DNA of 64,000 nt from Oscillospiraceae bacterium (GCA_009781425.1 WQYC01000005.1:19190-83189); one strand, 5' to 3'; shown: positions 46,495 to 53,970, numbered from the stretch's first letter. Notes: generated by a model from the letters alone, not told the origin. Made by a program: numbers and translations.

Positions 46495-47658
46495 TTACCC
46501 AAATGCGGGAGCGAGCGATATGATGTTTGAGATTGACTTAATCGCCTTCGCCTGTGAATTTTGAAGCTCATGGCAATAAATTGATAAAGTCGTTATCGGC
46601 GTGCTATGTCCAAGTATTCCTTGAATCGTTTTCACGTCTACACCATTTGAAATTAACACCGATGCAAAAAAATGTCTGAACGAATGGATTGTTACATCTC
46701 TCAATTTATGTTTTTCACAAAATTTCTTAACGAATCTGTATGGTCTGTTTACAACCATCGGTTCACCGTTGTGCCGAGTGAAAAGACGGTCATGTTCCTT
46801 CCATTCCCTGCCCGCCTCCGCTTTTTGCTCGTTCTGATAATCTTGGAAGCTTTTTAACAACGGCATCATTTCACAGGATAAAACTAAACATCTGCGACTG
46901 GATTTGGTTTTCGGTGTATCAGTGTAAGTGCCGAGCTCTTTTGTCCAGTAAGATGCGCGTTTAATTGAGATAATTTTGTTTTCCCAGTCTATGTCCTTCC
47001 ATTCGAGCCCTAAAAGCTCTCCGAGCCTGCATCCGGTGAAAATTAAAAGAGCAAAGAAAATAAAATACTTAAAATTGCTCCCTGTTTCCTTTGACAGGAG
47101 ATTCAAGAAATGCTGAACTTCTTCCGGTGTGTATAGGTCGTGCTCAACTTCGTTCATTCTCGGCAAAGTCGCCAGTGTGCAGGGATTGACGCTAATCAAT
47201 TGCATCTTCAAAGCATAATTCATTACCGTGGAAATGAAGCCGACATGATTCTTTATGGATTTAGGCGAAAGATTGTCTTTTACCAAATCAAGTATAAATC
47301 CTTGAATGTGCCTCGGGGTCACCCTGTCGAGCCGGAGATGACCGATGGACTTATATGCTCTGATTGTATGATTGCGATACGACTTTAAGGTTAGTGGTTT
47401 TAGTTTTATGTATGCATATTCCATGAACCACCGCTCAGCGAAATCTTCAAACTTTACTGCGGTTGCGGTTATTTGCCGTCTCAGACATTCCTCTTCAAAC
47501 AGCACCGCCTGCCGCTGTAACTCTTTTTCGATTTGCTTTTCCGTCATGTTGGAAGCCGGAATCCATGTTTTTGAAACTGTTACCTGTTCACCGGAAGCGT
47601 TATATCCTGTGGAAACTCTTATTTGATAAGAGTTTTTTCTTTTTCTGATAGTAGCCAT
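46495..47658 (-). CDS. int: Tyrosine site-specific integrase
   Basis: 387 residues. An N-terminal arm-binding domain ('IRKRKNSYQIRVSTGYNASGEQVTVSKTW'), SAM-like core-binding domain, and C-terminal catalytic domain with Arg in 'FTGCRLGELLGLEWKDID', 'TIHSFRHFF' (HxxR), His in 'ILGHSTPITT' and Tyr in 'TLSIYCHEL'. Complete. It reads toward tRNA-Gln, 89 bases away, the normal position for integration into a tRNA 3' end. Transcribed from the region 47929-48340 together with the excisionase-like gene. Confidence 0.95.
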   Translation of the reverse strand: MATIRKRKNSYQIRVSTGYNASGEQVTVSKTWIPASNMTEKQIEKELQRQAVLFEEECLRRQITATAVKFEDFAERWFMEYAYIKLKPLTLKSYRNHTIRAYKSIGHLRLDRVTPRHIQGFILDLVKDNLSPKSIKNHVGFISTVMNYALKMQLISVNPCTLATLPRMNEVEHDLYTPEEVQHFLNLLSKETGSNFKYFIFFALLIFTGCRLGELLGLEWKDIDWENKIISIKRASYWTKELGTYTDTPKTKSSRRCLVLSCEMMPLLKSFQDYQNEQKAEAGREWKEHDRLFTRHNGEPMVVNRPYRFVKKFCEKHKLRDVTIHSFRHFFASVLISNGVDVKTIQGILGHSTPITTLSIYCHELQNSQAKAIKSISNIISLAPAFG

Positions 47659-47778
47659 ATTTTCAATAAGCCCTCCTAAACTTACGGTATAAAATATGAC
47701 ATACTCTCCTTACAATTTCATCTTAAACGCTTAAAATGAATTTGTCAAGCGACGGTATGCCATTTTTTCAACTATTTT

Positions 47779-47928
47779 TTAAGAAAACAGGTTAATCAGT
47801 GCGTTTTTATTTATAAGGAATTTTTTTCCTGCTTTATAATATGATAGTTCTCCATTAGCGCACATCTTGCGAATACGATACTCGGTTATGCCTCCGATTA
47901 TTTTTGCTGCTTCTTTTATAGTAAGCAT
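47779..47928 (-). CDS. xis: Excisionase-like small DNA-binding protein
   Basis: At least 49 residues: MLTIKEAAKIIGGITEYRIRK... and '...YYKAGKKFLINKNALINLF', a winged-helix MerR/HTH_17 type domain found in excisionases. It lies directly upstream of int in the same direction. The start is unclear: ATG 47928 has no ribosome site, whereas GGGAGG lies farther upstream in the same open frame with only ATC/ATA or TTG codons at useful distance, so a non-ATG start (frame open to 47970) is possible. Confidence 0.75.
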   Translation of the reverse strand: MLTIKEAAKIIGGITEYRIRKMCANGELSYYKAGKKFLINKNALINLFS

Positions 47929-48340
47929 TTGTACTTTGTCGTTTATGATGAACGACCTCCCTTCAAACAATTATAAATATGACTCTCCCATACTTCCATA
48001 TAGGGGCTTCCCGGATTTCTTCATAGCTCCATCCGGCGAGGAACACCGAAAAGGCTTAGCTCCCACGCGTATTTATACGCGCAGGTATACCCCGTGTGCT
48101 GTTTTGCCACACAACACAGCCAAATGCAAAATGGCGACCTTACTCATCAGTCCGGTTTCTGCTCGGTTCAATGCGCTGCTGCGTGCAAATGCAACAGATT
48201 TTCGCTTACTCCTCATAAAAGTGCGCGCTACCCGATGTTTTTCCAGTGCTACTATTCAATTGTCAAAGAGCGAGTCGTGAAGAAGATTTTCTCGTTTCTT
48301 CACAGAGCCCGCTTTTTGAAATTATTTATATAATATTTCC
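47929..48340 (-). promoter_or_regulatory. Long structured leader of the xis-int operon
   Basis: About 400 bases with no convincing gene. On the minus strand it contains hairpins around ACGCGTA/TACGCGC (near 48068-48084), GTGTTGTGTGG/..CACAC (near 48100) and GTGAAGAA/TTCTTCAC (near 48280), plus a GGAGG site next to xis. The number of stems suggests RNA-level control (attenuation), but no T-run terminator is evident. No promoter is convincing. Confidence 0.45.
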
Positions 48341-48350
48341 AAAATATTCT

Positions 48351-48380
48351 TGATTCAAGATAATACATATTATCTTGCCG
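48351..48380 (+). repeat. Left 30-bp inverted repeat flanking the second recombinase
   Basis: TGATTCAAGATAATACATAT followed by TATCTTGCCG. Exact complement of 49409-49438. It contains CAAGATAATA-CA-TATTATCTTG (48356-48377), two inverted 10-base half-sites with a two-base centre, as expected for a tyrosine recombinase crossover site. Confidence 0.95.
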
Positions 48381-48391
48381 AATTTATCCTG

Positions 48392-48420
48392 TTGCTTTGT
48401 GTTGTGAATTATGATAAAAT
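48392..48420 (+). promoter_or_regulatory. Possible promoter of the second recombinase
   Basis: TTGCTT at 48392-48397, 17 bases, TAAAAT at 48415-48420. It lies inside the inverted repeats, so it moves with the gene on inversion. Confidence 0.5.
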
Positions 48421-48455
48421 ATAGACAAATTCAAGATTATTCGGAGGTACAGCTA

Positions 48456-49292
48456 ATGAAAACCAAAGAAGCAAAATTAAAAGTTGATAGATTCAGGCAA
48501 TTCCTGACGGAGCAGCAGAAAAGCAAGTCGACCATAAAAACCTACATTCGGGGAGTGACGCTGTTTTTTTTGTTCATCGAGGGAAAAGGGATTGATTCGC
48601 TTAGTGACCGTGCTTTGTTAGACTTCAAGGAACATATCATCAATTCCTTCTCCTCGGCAAGCTCGAATACGTACATAGTGGGGTTTAATGCCTTTTTGAC
48701 GCACATCAAGCATAGCGGTATGCGGCTCAAGTGCATAAAACGACAGAGCAAGGATTACGTGGCGTTCCCGCTTACAGAGGGCGAGTACGTAAGGCTGATG
48801 AAGACTGCGGGAACGCTCGGCGGTGACTACTGCGCGCTGTTCAAGACGTTAGCTGGGACGGGGATTCGGGTAGGCGAATTGAAGTTTATCACTGTAGAAG
48901 CTCTGAGAAATGGTTACGCCGAGGTCAATAACAAAGGAAAAGTGCGTATTCTCTGGCTTAGTGACAGCCTGCGTCAGTTCCTCCTTGATTATTGCGCCGA
49001 GAAAAATATTACGAGCGGTGTGGTTTTCACAGGCAGAGATGGCATTTCGCCCCTTTCGACCAGCGCAATCTGGCGGAAGCTGAACGGGCTTTCTGCCGAG
49101 ACCGGAATTGAGAAGCGGAAGCTTCATCCGCATAATCTCAGGCATTTTTATGCGAGCAAATTCATGAGAATTGTAAACGACATCGATGTTTTATGCGGAC
49201 TGCTCGGACATTCGGACATAAAGACAACCACGATTTATACGCATCCCGACGGCGATTACATACGGCGCTGCGTAAATAAAATGGTAGCATGA
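48456..49292 (+). CDS. XerC/D-like tyrosine recombinase within inverted repeats
   Basis: About 278 residues from ATG 48456, with GGAGG upstream. Core-binding domain ('FRQFLTEQQKSKSTIKTYIRGVTLFFLFIEG'), catalytic domain with Arg in 'AGTGIRVGELKFI', 'HPHNLRHFYASKF' (HxxR), His in 'LLGHSDIKTTT' and the Tyr in 'IYTHPDG'. It is complete and lacks the arm-binding domain of phage integrases. The exact inverted repeats on each side make it a candidate invertase that flips its own segment, or an autonomous element. Transcription would leave the segment before the terminator at 49470. Confidence 0.9.
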   Translation: MKTKEAKLKVDRFRQFLTEQQKSKSTIKTYIRGVTLFFLFIEGKGIDSLSDRALLDFKEHIINSFSSASSNTYIVGFNAFLTHIKHSGMRLKCIKRQSKDYVAFPLTEGEYVRLMKTAGTLGGDYCALFKTLAGTGIRVGELKFITVEALRNGYAEVNNKGKVRILWLSDSLRQFLLDYCAEKNITSGVVFTGRDGISPLSTSAIWRKLNGLSAETGIEKRKLHPHNLRHFYASKFMRIVNDIDVLCGLLGHSDIKTTTIYTHPDGDYIRRCVNKMVA

Positions 49293-49408
49293 CGGCAATT
49301 CGACAAGAGTAGTGATAAATTTCATGCAGAAAACGACAAATTTTTCTATTTCCGTGTGATACAATAATTTCCAAGAGAGCCCGCAAAAGCACAAAAACGG
49401 CATTTCTG

Positions 49409-49438
49409 CGGCAAGATAATATGTATTATCTTGAATCA
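49409..49438 (-). repeat. Right 30-bp inverted repeat
   Basis: CGGCAAGATAATATGTATTA followed by TCTTGAATCA; exact complement of 48351-48380. The flanking bases outside differ. A crossover here would invert a roughly 1.03-kb segment. Confidence 0.95.
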
Positions 49439-49469
49439 GCGAAAAACACACATGAATACACAAAAAACA

Positions 49470-49510
49470 CCGGGGATTGTCATAAGGACAACGCCCGGAT
49501 TTTATTTTTT
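49470..49510 (+). terminator. Terminator after the right inverted repeat
   Basis: CCGGG...TTGTC ATAA GGACAA...CCCGG with T-rich tail (TTTTATTTTTT). Outside the invertible segment. Confidence 0.7.
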
Positions 49511-49534
49511 ATGCCTTTTTTGAATATGCGCCGA

Positions 49535-49563
49535 TTGACAGAGCAATCAACGCGTGTTATAAT
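49535..49563 (+). promoter_or_regulatory. Consensus SigA promoter for the BRCT-like gene
   Basis: TTGACA at 49535-49540, 17 bases, TATAAT at 49558-49563. AAAGG follows before the start at 49597. Confidence 0.85.
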
Positions 49564-49596
49564 GGAAGCATCTTCCAGAAAGGCTTAGTATTATTT

Positions 49597-49875
49597 ATGA
49601 AATCTTCCGTTAAGGACAAGATTTTTGCATTTATTGGAACGCCGCGCCAATGCACTCGCCGAGAAATTTATGACGAAGTTATAATCGCCGGCGGGATAAT
49701 TGAAGAGAACATAACTACCCTTCTGCACTATGTAGTAGCATTTTCGGGAGCAGAAAAGACGGTCAAATACAAGAAAGCCGCCAAACTCGCCGAAAAAGGG
49801 CTTTTGGCAATTATCAGTGAGGAGCAGTTCTTTGCTGCGCTTGAAAGTAAAGCGGCACTGCCGGAGGTGGCTTGA
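49597..49875 (+). CDS. Stand-alone BRCT-like domain protein
   Basis: 92 residues that can be laid over the BRCT domain of LigA in this window: 'DKIFAFIGTPRQCTRREIYD' (start of strand and helix 1), 'AGGIIEENITTLLHYVVAF', 'KYKKAAKLAEKGLLAIISEEQFFAAL' (the helix-strand-helix end). It has no other domain. BRCT domains bind phosphopeptides, DNA ends or partner proteins; here no partner is evident. The small element gene with a strong promoter may regulate or protect the element's replication, which is speculation. Strong promoter upstream. Confidence 0.7.
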   Translation: MKSSVKDKIFAFIGTPRQCTRREIYDEVIIAGGIIEENITTLLHYVVAFSGAEKTVKYKKAAKLAEKGLLAIISEEQFFAALESKAALPEVA

Positions 49876-49876
49876 T

Positions 49877-50083
49877 TTAAGCCATTCTGCGGGACGGAAA
49901 CGCTGAAATTATTCTCTTTGTATAGAATTCATCGTGTGCGTCTGCTTTTATAAATTCCTCGAAAACATTCTGCGGAACGCTGTTATAGGCGAGTAGCTTT
50001 TCATTTTTTAGCTTCACGAACATATTCTTGCCGTAGTAGCTTACCGATTCTATTATGCTTGATGATATTTTAAATTCTTCCAT
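49877..50083 (-). CDS. KTSC domain small protein
   Basis: 68 residues: a beta-rich part 'ESVSYYGKNMFVKLKNEKLLAYNSVPQNVFEEFIKADAHDEFYTKRI', matching KTSC, a domain often found beside lysyl-tRNA synthetase or phage genes. Function unclear, perhaps RNA binding. GGAGGG upstream of ATG. Convergent with the BRCT gene, two bases apart. Confidence 0.8.
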   Translation of the reverse strand: MEEFKISSSIIESVSYYGKNMFVKLKNEKLLAYNSVPQNVFEEFIKADAHDEFYTKRIISAFPSRRMA

Positions 50084-50103
50084 GTTGACCCTCCACTGGA
50101 AGA

Positions 50104-50132
50104 ATTATACCATATCTTGTATTGTTTTGCAA
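50104..50132 (-). promoter_or_regulatory. SigA promoter of the KTSC gene
   Basis: On the minus strand TTGCAA (50132-50127), 17 bases, TATAAT (50109-50104), 20-odd bases before the ATG. Confidence 0.75.
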
Positions 50133-50151
50133 GTGTTAGGAGCAAATTTTA

Positions 50152-50451
50152 ATGAAAAATCATGTAAAGGTAGATGGGAAGCTACTTCAAACGAATAAGA
50201 AGTGGTCACAGCTTAAAAGCTCGCAACAACATTGGATTTGTGAGCAAATCAAAGCAGAGCACGTTAAATTTATAGAACAGAATAATTGCTTGCCGTGGAA
50301 AAATAAGAAGGCAGAGGTTTTAGATTCTGTTTGGAAGAAGATTTTAGAGCGTGAAATTTGGATTCCTCGTTATGAATATGAACGGAATGCCGGGAAGATG
50401 ATTGACCGACTCAACCGGAAATGTTCACTATTTACAGGAGAAAAAGAATGA
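50152..50451 (+). CDS. Hypothetical protein
   Basis: 99 residues, basic, with W-rich segments (KKWSQLKSSQQHWICEQIKAEH; NNCLPWKNKKAEVL). No family recognised. Coupled to the next gene by an ATGA overlap; GGAG upstream of the ATG. The pattern of tryptophans and lysines suggests nucleic acid contact but is not diagnostic. Confidence 0.6.
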   Translation: MKNHVKVDGKLLQTNKKWSQLKSSQQHWICEQIKAEHVKFIEQNNCLPWKNKKAEVLDSVWKKILEREIWIPRYEYERNAGKMIDRLNRKCSLFTGEKE

Positions 50452-50858
50452 TTGCAACACTATCAAGACCAACTTTGCGTATAAGTCCGAGCGGTCTTAC
50501 ATTCAATGCATCGTGTATGAAGCTGATGCCAGATGTAAGCTATGTTCAATTTCTGCATTGTTTCGAGCGCGGAGGGCTTTATGCTGTAGAGTGCGATGCT
50601 TTCGACCATGACAATATACTGTGGCGAGCCAATTGCAACAGCAGAAAAATTCACGCAAAGCGTGTAAAGTGGCAGAAATTCTATGCTTTTATTTGTGATG
50701 GCATGGGGTGGCTTCACGGGAACGAGTATATTATCCCCGCAATGCTTCAAGAGTTTGAAGAAAAACGAATAGTTTTCTTTGACCTTAATAATTATAAAGA
50801 ATATAATCCTTTAAATATGAGGTTGAGTGATTTTCAAACTATAATGCAAAACAATTAA
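50448..50858 (+). CDS. Hypothetical protein
   Basis: 136 residues from ATG 50448 (ATGA overlap with the previous gene; CAGGAG upstream). Sequence such as 'RPTLRISPSGLTFNASCMKLMPDV' and 'VKWQKFYAFICDGMGWLHGN'. No known domain. Probably forms a unit with the preceding gene. Confidence 0.6.
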   Translation: MIATLSRPTLRISPSGLTFNASCMKLMPDVSYVQFLHCFERGGLYAVECDAFDHDNILWRANCNSRKIHAKRVKWQKFYAFICDGMGWLHGNEYIIPAMLQEFEEKRIVFFDLNNYKEYNPLNMRLSDFQTIMQNN

Positions 50859-50941
50859 GGAAAAATAGTTTAACAAGCTCGCTAAATATATGGGATTTCG
50901 ATGTTAATAATGGGCATTTAAGGGGCTTTTTAAAAAACAAC

Positions 50942-50967
50942 ACGCTGCGGCTTTAAAGCCGCAGCGT
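50942..50967. terminator. Hairpin between convergent small gene and sensor kinase gene
   Basis: ACGCTGCGGCTTT/AAAGCCGCAGCGT perfect 13-bp stem; T-rich after on the plus strand. Stop of the sensor kinase lies in the centre. Confidence 0.75.
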
Positions 50968-52356
50968 TTCTTCTGTTTCAACCCTGTATTCGTCTTTACC
51001 GTCAAACCACACCGCCACAGTCTTGAAGCTCTCATTCCCCGTTATAACCACGCTCGCCTTACAAGCCCGTACTATTTCAAAAACCGTCATAAACCCAATC
51101 CCGCTCCCACCCGAGTTAGCGCGAGTCGTAATCCTCTGCTTACCTAAAAGTTTGAGTGTCTCCGGCTCAAAAGCGATGCCGCTATCCATGACACTTAACC
51201 CGCTGTTGCTCAAATTTACAACAATACTTTTATCCGTCTGGGAACTATTTTGACAGGCGATTATTGCGTTGTCGAGGAGGTTCGCAACAAGTGTTTCAAG
51301 CTCTGACTGCTTTATTAAACTCGGCGTTCCGCGCACAATTAAATCAAAATCTATTTCTTTCTCCGCGCAAATCTTTTGGTAGTGCGTGAAAATCGCATCT
51401 AAAAGTTCCAAACCCGTTGACGGCAGAGCTTTCTTTTCCCGCAGTTCTCTTGAAACCCGCTCAGAATACTCCTCACGTGCGTTCAATATTTCCGCCAGAA
51501 CCTGCGCGGCTTTTTCTTTCATCCCCAGGTTTTCGGTGCTTTCAATAAGGCTTTCCACGACTCCCTGATATGCAGGGAGTTTTTTGCTATCATTATGTAC
51601 GATTTTTTCGAGGTACAGTCGGACTTCGTTTAGTTGTTCGTTCTCGGCTCTTAGCTTGGAATTGATTTTGAGATGGACTTTTTCGCTATATGCGGCGAGA
51701 GATTCCCGTTTAATCCAGCAGAATAATCCGAAGATGCATAAAAAAATTCCAACAACTAAAAACCAGTAAACCCTAATCGATAGCTCTCCCTCACGGAAAA
51801 TTCCGTGCATAACTAATGCAATACCCGATAATGCCACGCCTGCACCGCCGAATCCTTTTTTGTTTTCCAGTATTATTTTGAAATTTATCTTACATATAAC
51901 TAAGATAAATATAATTTCAAGAATAAGAGCTAAAACTAATATCCTAACATCCACATCGTTTATTTCATATATTATAGTTAAAATGGCGGTTGATATGATT
52001 GATGAGATTATTAAAGTCAGAAAACTAATAGCGAATGAAACAATCATAAAGAAGAATGTTTCTGAAAACTTCTTTTTGAATAATAGAAAAAAGAAAATAC
52101 TTGAAAGAAAAATTAATAAACCAGATTTATATGGTTCATCGAATAACAGTGCCATGATTAATGAAATAGTAGTGAAGATGGCAATATAAATAGCACCAAT
52201 AAATACATTTTTAATGACTCCTACATTGTTGTTTGTTAGTTTTATATAAACTACATAAACAGGCAGGATAATTAATAATGTTTTAATTAAATCATTTATT
52301 TCCATTGCTAAAATAGAAAAAATAGAAATTAAATTACTATCTTTCTTCCCTTTCAA
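50953..52356 (-). CDS. GHKL-type sensor histidine kinase, AgrC-like
   Basis: 467 residues. About six to seven membrane helices cover residues 15-220, then the kinase: phosphoacceptor region 'YLEKIVHNDSKKLPAYQGV', N box 'LETLVANLLDNAIIACQ', G boxes 'MDSGIAF' and 'NSGGSGIGF'. This matches the polytopic AgrC/HPK10 group that senses secreted peptides. It starts at TTG 52356 (weak site upstream); an ATG at 52305 lacks a ribosome site. It lies downstream of the Spo0A-like regulator on the same strand, with the short peptide gene in the gap on the opposite strand. Its partner is probably that regulator. Confidence 0.88.
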   Translation of the reverse strand: MKGKKDSNLISIFSILAMEINDLIKTLLIILPVYVVYIKLTNNNVGVIKNVFIGAIYIAIFTTISLIMALLFDEPYKSGLLIFLSSIFFFLLFKKKFSETFFFMIVSFAISFLTLIISSIISTAILTIIYEINDVDVRILVLALILEIIFILVICKINFKIILENKKGFGGAGVALSGIALVMHGIFREGELSIRVYWFLVVGIFLCIFGLFCWIKRESLAAYSEKVHLKINSKLRAENEQLNEVRLYLEKIVHNDSKKLPAYQGVVESLIESTENLGMKEKAAQVLAEILNAREEYSERVSRELREKKALPSTGLELLDAIFTHYQKICAEKEIDFDLIVRGTPSLIKQSELETLVANLLDNAIIACQNSSQTDKSIVVNLSNSGLSVMDSGIAFEPETLKLLGKQRITTRANSGGSGIGFMTVFEIVRACKASVVITGNESFKTVAVWFDGKDEYRVETEETLRL

Positions 52357-52400
52357 TTATGTTAACCTATTAATGAAAAGATTCGGAGGGAGGATGCGAA

Positions 52401-52457
52401 GTGGGTTTCTGGGAAAATGTTTTCAATATAGTGTCAGCAATTCTGCGCTTAGGTTAA
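52401..52457 (+). CDS. Candidate 18-residue amphipathic signal peptide
   Basis: GTG start, 18 codons, TAA. The encoded peptide begins MGFWENVFNI and ends with AILRLG; hydrophobic residues at 3, 4, 7, 8, 10, 11, 14, 15 and 17 form one face of a helix. GGAGGGAGG ends seven bases before the GTG, a nearly ideal ribosome site. It lies in the intergenic gap between a peptide-sensing type kinase and its regulator, so a pheromone or PSM-like role is inferred. No signal peptide, cysteine or AgrD pattern seen. Confidence 0.5.
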   Translation: MGFWENVFNIVSAILRLG

Positions 52458-52468
52458 GATGTTGAAAA

Positions 52469-52494
52469 GCGGGGTGTTAAGCAATACACCCCGC
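52469..52494 (-). terminator. Terminator or attenuator after the Spo0A-like gene
   Basis: GCGGGGTGT/ACACCCCGC nine-base-pair stem containing the regulator's stop codon; on the minus strand the tail reads CTTTTC. Separates the regulator from the kinase gene. Confidence 0.65.
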
Positions 52495-53241
52495 AAATTC
52501 ACTCTTGATTTTATCGGAAACGAATAGAATCATTTCCTTGTTAGTGGGGAAACCTGTGTCGTAGTCGGTGTTTGAAGTGTAGTTTTCGAGCAAGGTGTCG
52601 ATGTCGGTTATGCGCCATGTTTTAATTATTGCATTTCGGATACCGCGTTCGACATTCCAGTCGGTTTTCTTGTGTTTCCGTGCTACGACGGGATAAATCT
52701 CGGTTTTAAGCGACGGATTGTTTTTATTGAGATGAATTGCTGTAATAACCGCGTCGATGAGGTATCGCTTGCCGCCCATTGATGAGGTGAAGCCGATTTT
52801 TTCGATTTCGCGGGTTATAATCGCTTCCAAAGTGATTTCGTTTTCATTTTGAAGCACCGGTTCTTTCATGCATTTAAAAGCAAAATCAAAAACAAGGCGC
52901 GGAGAATAATCCGGTTTACTCTTCATAAACAGATAATCCGCGCCCATGCTTCGGGCGATATTGTGCGTTGTGTACGACGGATTTTTTGTAATAACGATGA
53001 TGTAGGGCTTCTTTTTCAACTTCATTTCCCTCAACTGAGTAAGAAAAAGAATCCCGTCCCCGTCGCTGCCGTTCAGCTCGAGGTCGAGAATAATTATATT
53101 GTATATACACTTTTCAACCAACGAAACAGCCTGCTTCAGCCCGAACGCAGTGCTAAGCTCTAAAGGATATAACAAGGCTTCGGCGCAGTCTTTGTACTGC
53201 TGACAGTGCTTCGCTTCATCGTCAATAAGCAAGATTTTCAT
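52477..53241 (-). CDS. Response regulator with Spo0A-type C-terminal domain
   Basis: 254 residues. REC domain: acidic pair in 'LLIDDEAKH', phospho-Asp in 'IIILDLELNGSDGDG' (D53), Thr and Lys in 'IVITKNP' and 'YLFMKSKP' (about T85, K107). The C-terminal domain from about residue 135 resembles Spo0A's DNA-binding part: 'ITREIEKIGFTSSMGGKRYLIDAVI', 'EIYPVVARKHKKTDWNVERGIRNAIIKTW', 'GFPTNKEMILFVSDKI'. Spo0A is normally chromosomal and single; here is a mobile relative. It could bind 0A-box-like sites or antagonise Spo0A. It lies in an operon with the AbrB-like gene. Confidence 0.9.
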   Translation of the reverse strand: MKILLIDDEAKHCQQYKDCAEALLYPLELSTAFGLKQAVSLVEKCIYNIIILDLELNGSDGDGILFLTQLREMKLKKKPYIIVITKNPSYTTHNIARSMGADYLFMKSKPDYSPRLVFDFAFKCMKEPVLQNENEITLEAIITREIEKIGFTSSMGGKRYLIDAVITAIHLNKNNPSLKTEIYPVVARKHKKTDWNVERGIRNAIIKTWRITDIDTLLENYTSNTDYDTGFPTNKEMILFVSDKIKSEFAGCIA

Positions 53242-53274
53242 TTTGTCAGTCCTCAGATGTCGTTATTTTGTGTT

Positions 53275-53535
53275 TTACCGCCAAACGGGGTACAGGTAAT
53301 TGCTTTCTTTGGCTTCGTGGAGTCGGTTTATACAGTCGCGACAGGAGCAGAGATTTCCCATGCGGACAAGCTCATGCACCGAATTGCAGAAAGTGCAACT
53401 CAGCCGCAGTCTTTTTATGAGTATTCCGCCGTCCTGCATGGATATTTCCACCTCAATGCCGTCCTCAAGGCGGAGTTCTTCGATATATTCGGGCGGGAGC
53501 GTGATTTTTCCACCTTTTTCAATACTTGTAATCAT
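53275..53535 (-). CDS. AbrB/MazE-type DNA-binding protein with zinc knuckle
   Basis: 86 residues. The N-terminal swapped-hairpin AbrB domain 'ITSIEKGGKITLPPEYIEELRLEDGIEVEIS' is followed by CX2C (C47, C50) and, after 14 residues, C63, C65 and C68, giving a second CX2C; such an arrangement suits one zinc. AbrB proteins repress transition-state genes. It overlaps the upstream gene by four bases and precedes the Spo0A-like gene by 33 bases. Confidence 0.85.
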   Translation of the reverse strand: MITSIEKGGKITLPPEYIEELRLEDGIEVEISMQDGGILIKRLRLSCTFCNSVHELVRMGNLCSCRDCINRLHEAKESNYLYPVWR

Positions 53536-53849
53536 CGCGAACCCCTCCCTGCCGATTGTGGCGTGATGATTTTAACGTTCTGCCGGAAAGCAAGCGCAGC
53601 TTCGACCTTTTCCTTGAAGCGCGACAAGTCCTCTTGTAGCAAATACATGGTGTAACCGCCGCTCTTCAATGGGCGAAGCCGTCCTAAGTGGCTCTTGTTC
53701 AAGGCTTCCCAGTTGTCAAGCGTGTCGGTAGCGTCGCTCAGTGTTTCGTCGGTTCTTACGTAAAGATTGGCAGTTTCATGCAATTCAGAAACGCAAAAAG
53801 TGCTATAAATCCTGTTTTCATCGTAATAATGTCCTATAAGTTGCGTCAT
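53532..53849 (-). CDS. Hypothetical protein upstream of the AbrB-Spo0A pair
   Basis: 105 residues. Contains 'YYDENRIYSTFCVSELHETANLYVRTDETLSDATDTLDNWEALN' and 'RLRPLKSGGYTMYLLQEDLSRFKEKVEAALAF'. No domain recognised; cytoplasmic. Overlaps the AbrB-like start, so all three genes are coupled. Confidence 0.6.
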   Translation of the reverse strand: MTQLIGHYYDENRIYSTFCVSELHETANLYVRTDETLSDATDTLDNWEALNKSHLGRLRPLKSGGYTMYLLQEDLSRFKEKVEAALAFRQNVKIITPQSAGRGSR

Positions 53850-53970
53850 CTGCCACTCCTTTTTGAATCATTATACCATAAATGCCCAATATAGTCAACC
53901 CCTATCTCTTATCCGTGGGTTCTGTTGCTTGTCGAATTTTGTTATAATTAAGTGATAGAGGATAATAATT

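Noticed and set aside
46272..46571. Minus-strand open frame over the tRNA-Gln gene
   Set aside because: It overlaps a convincing tRNA and the integrase terminus, with no ribosome site or known motif.
47970..48340. Protein-coding gene on the plus strand (frames of 79-137 codons)
   Set aside because: No ribosome site, unusual amino acid use and they overlap the structured xis leader; treated as shadow frames.
52394..52464. Alternative 23-codon frame starting at ATG 52394
   Set aside because: Its spacing from the ribosome site is too short and its peptide has no pattern; the GTG frame is better supported.
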